From NCBI RefSeq assembly GCF_022374895.2, contig NZ_CP092423.2, forward strand, positions 4,960,001 through 5,024,000: DNA of 64,000 nucleotides, given 5' to 3'. The notes beneath the pieces are model-generated. The model ran no database searches. It was given only the letters and a program-made list of their open reading frames with translations, and had not been told where the DNA came from. Source of the stretch: Mycobacterium lentiflavum (GTDB taxonomy: Bacteria > Actinomycetota > Actinomycetes > Mycobacteriales > Mycobacteriaceae). A program made the position numbers and the translations under genes. This document shows, piece after piece, positions 60,584-64,000 of the stretch (the stretch's first letter is position 1; every line of letters begins with the position of its first letter).

Positions 60584-61068
60584 AACGCGGTGTGGCCGTT
60601 ACCCTTGCGGTCGTGGTCGTGCTGCTGGCCGCGGGCGCTGGAGTCGGCACCTGGTGGCTGCTGCGCGATTCGGGCCCGCAGCGACCGGAGATCAGCGCGT
60701 ACTCGCACGGTCACACAATCCGGGTGGGGCCCTTCCTGTACTGCAATGTGCTCAACCTCAATGACTGCCAGCAACCGCAGGCTCAGGGCGAGCTGCGGAT
60801 CACCGGCAGCTATCCGGTGCAACTCTCGGTCCCCGAGGCGATTTCGCGCGCACCCTGGCGGCTGCTCCAGGTGTATGAAGATCCCGCGAACACGTCGACC
60901 ACCATGTTTCGGCCCGGCACCCGCCTGGCCGTGACGATCCCATCGGTCGACTCACAACGCGGGCGGCTGACCGGAATAGTCGTGCAGCTACTGACCTTGG
61001 TAGTCGACCAGGCGGGTGAACTGCGTGAAGCCCCGCATGCGGAATGGTCAGTGCGGCTGACGCATTGA
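60580..61068 (+). CDS. DUF2771 exported/anchored protein (Rv0875c-like)
   Basis: A 162-residue protein with a single N-terminal membrane anchor or signal (VAVTLAVVVVLLAAGAGVGTWWLL) and an extracytoplasmic domain containing Cys pair GPFLYCNVLNLNDCQQPQ and a beta-rich remainder. It matches M. tuberculosis Rv0875c in length (162). Function unknown. GTG 60580 overlaps the MFS stop by 4 nt. Confidence 0.9.
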   Translation: MKRGVAVTLAVVVVLLAAGAGVGTWWLLRDSGPQRPEISAYSHGHTIRVGPFLYCNVLNLNDCQQPQAQGELRITGSYPVQLSVPEAISRAPWRLLQVYEDPANTSTTMFRPGTRLAVTIPSVDSQRGRLTGIVVQLLTLVVDQAGELREAPHAEWSVRLTH

Positions 61069-61077
61069 ACCCGGCGC

Positions 61078-62082
61078 CTACGCACCGTGGCCAATCGGCA
61101 CCTGCTCGCCCTCGAGCGGCGGCCCGGGCGGCGTTCCGTCGCCGAAAGGCTTGCCGCCCAATGCCTCCCGGCCGTGTGCGGTAAGCCAGCTCGCCAGCTC
61201 CGGGCCCTTGGGCACGATACGGGTCGGGTTGATGTCGGCGTGCACGATGTAGTAGTGCTGTTTGATCTGCACGAAGTCGGTCGTGTCGCCGAAGCCGGGC
61301 GTCTGGAACAGGTCCCGCGCGTAGGCCCACAACACCGGCATCTCGCTCAGCTTGCTGCGGTTGCATTTGAAGTGCCCGTGGTACACCGGGTCGAAGCGGG
61401 CCAGTGTGGTGAACAGTCGCACGTCGGCCTCGGTAATGGTGTCTCCCACCAGGTATCGCTGATTGGTCAGGCGATCGCTCACCCAATCCAACGCGGTGAA
61501 CAGCCGGTCGTAGGCTGCGTCGTAGGCCTCCTGCGAGCCGGCGAAACCGCACCGGTATACCCCGTTGTTGATCTCGGTGTAGATCCTCTTGCTGACCTCG
61601 TCGATCTCGGCCCGCAGCCGCTGCGGGTAGAGCTCGGGGGCACCATCGCGGTGCAACGCGGTCCACTCGGTGGACAAGTCCAGCGTCATCTGCGCGAAGT
61701 CGTTGGTGACGACGGCGCCCGTTCCGACGTCGACGATCGCCGGGACGGTGATCCCCTTGGGGTAGTCGGGGAAACGCTTGAAGTAGGCGTCCTGCAGTCG
61801 CGGGATCTTCAGGACCGGGTCCACGCCGCCCGGGTCAAGGTCGAACGTCCAGCTGCGCTCGTCGTGGGTGGGTCCACAAAACCCAATGGAGAGAACCCCT
61901 TCCAGGCCGAGCAAGCGCCGGACGATGATCGCGCGATTCGCCCACGGGCAGGCGCGCGCGACGACAAGCCGATATCGGCCAGGCTCGACGGGATAGCCGT
62001 CGCGTCCATCGGCGGTGATGCGGGTGGTGATGTAGTTGGTGTCGCGGGTGAACTCCCCTGCACCGGCAACGTAGGTGGCCAT
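61078..62082 (-). CDS. Xi-class GST / (mycothionyl-)hydroquinone reductase-like protein
   Basis: A 334-residue Ecm4/YqjG-type protein. The active-site Cys is in ARACPWANRAIIVRRLLGLE (CPWA, about residue 46), with PAIVDVGTGAVVTNDFAQMTLDLS and YLVGDTITEADVRLFTTLARFDPVYHGHFKCN typical of glutathionyl-hydroquinone reductases. Mycobacteria make mycothiol instead of glutathione, so a mycothiol adduct is the more likely substrate (inference). ATG 62082 is used (MATYVAGAGEF). I recall no equivalent at this place in M. tuberculosis. Confidence 0.9.
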   Translation of the reverse strand: MATYVAGAGEFTRDTNYITTRITADGRDGYPVEPGRYRLVVARACPWANRAIIVRRLLGLEGVLSIGFCGPTHDERSWTFDLDPGGVDPVLKIPRLQDAYFKRFPDYPKGITVPAIVDVGTGAVVTNDFAQMTLDLSTEWTALHRDGAPELYPQRLRAEIDEVSKRIYTEINNGVYRCGFAGSQEAYDAAYDRLFTALDWVSDRLTNQRYLVGDTITEADVRLFTTLARFDPVYHGHFKCNRSKLSEMPVLWAYARDLFQTPGFGDTTDFVQIKQHYYIVHADINPTRIVPKGPELASWLTAHGREALGGKPFGDGTPPGPPLEGEQVPIGHGA

Positions 62083-62347
62083 GCCGACGATTCTGCCCCA
62101 GTGGCAGTTATCGATGAACCCCGAACACGAACGGCGATCCAGACATTTGACTCGCCGCATGAATAAGCCGGCAACAATTCGTTGTCGACAAATGCTTTAT
62201 CCCAACCACTTTCGCGGGTTCTTCGGCGAGCGCTCTCGCTTGCTCCTCGGTGACCTGCGCCGGCTGTACCATCGCAGCCTCGTCGCTAGCCGACTGTCGC
62301 CGGGAGTGAGCACCCAAACTGGGACGCGGTACTCGCTGCGCCAAGCG

Positions 62348-62755
62348 TTAGGCGTCGAGCTCTCGGGCCACGGCCTTGACCACCTCGGAGACCCGACGCG
62401 CCACCTTGCGGTCGGGGTAACGCCCCTTGCGCAGTTCGGGCTGCACGGTGCTCTCCAGCAGAGTGATCATGTCCTCGACCATGCCGTGCAGCTCATCGGG
62501 GCTGTGCTTGTGCTCGACAGGTGCCTCGCGCCGCGTCTTGGCAAGGGTGGGCGGTGGGTCGATCAGCTTGAGACTCAACGCCTGCGGTCCGCGCCGGCCG
62601 GAAGCCAACCCGAATTCGACTTTCTGCCCCGCCTTCAGCCCCTCCACGCCCTCGGGCAACGCCGACGAACGGACATAGACGTCCTCGCCGTCTTCCTGCG
62701 ATAGGAAGCCGAACCCCTTCTCGGCGTCGTACCACTTAACCTTGCCGGTCGGCAC
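62348..62755 (-). CDS. cspB: Cold-shock-domain protein CspB
   Basis: A 135-residue protein: cold-shock domain (VPTGKVKWYDAEKGFGFLSQEDGEDVYVRSSAL with RNP motifs) in residues 1-65, then a linker and a conserved C-terminal helical region (HSPDELHGMVEDMITLLESTVQPELRKGRYPDRKVARRVSEVVKAVARELDA). Same length as M. tuberculosis CspB. It probably binds single-stranded RNA/DNA. GTG 62755 has AGGTGAG upstream; an in-frame GTG at 62764 overlaps that ribosome binding site. Confidence 0.95.
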   Translation of the reverse strand: MPTGKVKWYDAEKGFGFLSQEDGEDVYVRSSALPEGVEGLKAGQKVEFGLASGRRGPQALSLKLIDPPPTLAKTRREAPVEHKHSPDELHGMVEDMITLLESTVQPELRKGRYPDRKVARRVSEVVKAVARELDA

Positions 62756-62920
62756 TGGTCTCACCTGCTTGTCTGACGGAACTAACTAGGAATGGACAAC
62801 ATAAGACGCGTCCCGACTGTGCAGGACGCGATGCGGATTCAGATCCTACTCGGGTGGTTGCCGGACCAGCACCCCCGTTTCCGCCTCACTCGCTAGGCTG
62901 GCAGTACTGCTGGAGGAGAT

Positions 62921-63325
62921 ATGCGCCTGGTTCTGAACATCATCTGGCTTATATTCGGCGGCCTCTGGATGGCCGTCGGATACCTTGCTGCGGCGCTCAT
63001 CAGCTTCTTGCTCATCATTACGATTCCGTTCGGATTCGCGGCGTTGCGCATCGCCTCGTACACGTTGTGGCCATTCGGCCGGACCATCGTCGACAAACCG
63101 ACCGCTGGGAGCGGCGCCCTGATCGGAAACGTCGTCTGGCTGCTGCTGTTCGGCATCTGGCTGGCGATCGGCCATTTGGTGAGCGCGGCGGCCATGGCGG
63201 TGACGATCATCGGCATCCCGCTGGCGCTGGCCAACCTCAAACTCATCCCGGTGTCGCTGATGCCGCTGGGCAAGGAGATCGTTCCGGTCGGGGCGGGGGC
63301 CCCATTCGGGCGGGTGCCCGCATGA
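62921..63325 (+). CDS. YccF-family membrane protein (Rv0870c-like)
   Basis: A 134-residue protein with two YccF repeats and four hydrophobic segments: IIWLIFGGLWMAVGYLAAALISFLLIITIPFGFAALRIASYTLWPFGR and VVWLLLFGIWLAIGHLVSAAAMAVTIIGIPLALANLKLIPVSLMPLGK. Function unknown. ATG 62921 has GGAGGAG upstream. Its stop overlaps moaA2 start by 4 nt (ATGA). Confidence 0.92.
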   Translation: MRLVLNIIWLIFGGLWMAVGYLAAALISFLLIITIPFGFAALRIASYTLWPFGRTIVDKPTAGSGALIGNVVWLLLFGIWLAIGHLVSAAAMAVTIIGIPLALANLKLIPVSLMPLGKEIVPVGAGAPFGRVPA

Positions 63326-64000
63326 CGCTGACCGCACTGGGTTTGCCCGTGGTGCCGAGCCTGACGGGCGACGCGCCCGTCGCCGGAATGCCGACGGACG
63401 GTCCCCTGCTCGACACCTACGGCAGGGCCGCCACCGATCTGCGTGTGTCGCTGACCGATCGCTGCAACCTGCGGTGCAGTTACTGCATGCCGGCCGAAGG
63501 TCTGGACTGGCTGCCCGGCGAGCAGCTGCTGCGGCTGGAGGAGCTGGCCCGGCTGCTGCACATCGCCGTCACCCGGCTCGGCATCACCAGCGTGCGGTTC
63601 ACCGGCGGTGAGCCGCTGTTGTCCCGTCACCTCGAAGACGTGGTCGCGGCGGCGGCCGCATTGCGTCCCCGTCCGGAGATCTCGCTGACCACCAACGCCG
63701 TCGGGCTGGCGCGACGCGCGGCCACGCTGGCCGCGGCCGGGCTGGACCGCGTCAACATCTCGCTGGACAGCGTGAACCGGGAACGCTTCGCGGCCATCAC
63801 GCGCCGCGACCGGCTCGCCGATGTGGTGGCCGGCCTGGCCGCCGCCAAGGCGGCGGGGCTGGCGCCGGTCAAAGTGAACGCTGTGCTGGATCCCGCCACC
63901 GGTCGCGAGGATGTCGTGGAGCTGCTGGGGTTCTGCCTCGAACACGGCTACCAGTTGCGCATCATCGAGCAGATGCCGCTGGACGCCGGGCACCGGTGGC
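63322..64000 (+). CDS. moaA2: GTP 3',8-cyclase MoaA2 (5' part)
   Basis: The first 226 codons of the radical-SAM enzyme that starts molybdenum-cofactor synthesis from GTP. The radical-SAM cluster motif is CNLRCSYC in SLTDRCNLRCSYCMPAEGL, followed by SVRFTGGEPLLSRHLEDVV, RPEISLTTNAVGLARRA and VNISLDSVNRERFAAITRRDRL, then VKVNAVLDP and IIEQMPLDAGH. It resembles M. tuberculosis MoaA2. The C-terminal cluster lies beyond the right edge. Start ATG 63322, coupled to yccF. Confidence 0.96.
   Translation, partial: MTLTALGLPVVPSLTGDAPVAGMPTDGPLLDTYGRAATDLRVSLTDRCNLRCSYCMPAEGLDWLPGEQLLRLEELARLLHIAVTRLGITSVRFTGGEPLLSRHLEDVVAAAAALRPRPEISLTTNAVGLARRAATLAAAGLDRVNISLDSVNRERFAAITRRDRLADVVAGLAAAKAAGLAPVKVNAVLDPATGREDVVELLGFCLEHGYQLRIIEQMPLDAGHRW

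Noticed and set aside
62108..62344. 78-codon frame directly after cspB on the minus strand
   Set aside because: TTG start, no ribosome binding site, overlaps the start region of the quinone-reductase-like gene and shows no family; kept as not supported.

Overview
The window is chromosomal DNA of a non-tuberculous Mycobacterium. It is GC-rich and uses GTG/TTG starts freely. It encodes a PPE-SVP protein, DUF732, 13E12 HNH and MT0933-antitoxin families, and mycothiol/mycobactin-era lineage markers such as PrrAB, EchA6, AccD3, SepH and FprB. From memory, gene order follows the M. tuberculosis segment from pstC2 (Rv0929) down to moaA2 (Rv0869c), read in reverse. No species assignment is attempted.

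Layout. (1) 1-8612: start of pstC, two tandem pstS3-type phosphate-binding lipoproteins, then divergently an SDR plus a DapB-like dehydrogenase, mntH, a secreted DUF732 protein, a two-domain gamma-glutamylcyclotransferase/poly-gamma-glutamate-hydrolase-like protein, and an F420-type oxidoreductase. (2) 8669-25612: accessory block beginning at a tRNA-Arg(CCU). It holds a 13E12 HNH protein, IS1081-like scars around a SnoaL gene, a fused HadA-HadB dehydratase, a TIGR03086 protein divergent from a MarR regulator, a divergent GGDEF / EAL-DICT pair, a MalT-like LAL regulator, a NarL-type two-component system, a DUF4185 (GH183-like) exported protein and an MHS-type transporter. (3) 26009-41133: conserved backbone resumes with a PPE, thiolase plus carotenoid-oxygenase pair, VOC protein, membrane protein, an extra cyclopropane-type methyltransferase, the Rv0909/Rv0910-like antitoxin/toxin pair, ctpE, a lipoprotein beta-lactamase-fold protein, mug, a metallo-beta-lactamase-fold protein, echA6 and accD3. 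(4) 41177-50279: ABC exporter remnant, prrAB, DUF2630, phytoene-desaturase-like oxidoreductase, gltA2, pdxH, citA and a VOC protein. (5) 50276-64000: fprB, AurF-like di-iron protein, serC, sepH, DUF2537 protein, SpoU methyltransferase, MarR, DUF2530 protein, SRPBCC protein, DUF3027 protein, MFS protein, DUF2771 protein, an Xi-class GST (quinone reductase type), cspB, yccF and the first two thirds of moaA2.

How genes work together. The pst genes form a phosphate uptake unit. The SDR and DapB-like genes are likely one operon behind a KstR-type operator. GGDEF and EAL-DICT are an opposed make/break pair for cyclic-di-GMP that share one intergenic region. The kinase and response regulator overlap by 4 nt and sit behind a strong inverted repeat. 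echA6 and accD3 diverge from one palindromic TATATA box. gltA2 and citA are both citrate synthases, with pdxH between them.

Most notable for follow-up: the palindromic element inserted in frame inside accD3, the hairpin that contains the probable ribosome binding site of the glutamyl-hydrolase fusion, the split cyclic-di-GMP/LAL/two-component island, and the shared divergent promoter of echA6/accD3. Comparisons with M. tuberculosis gene lengths and order are from memory, not from a search.
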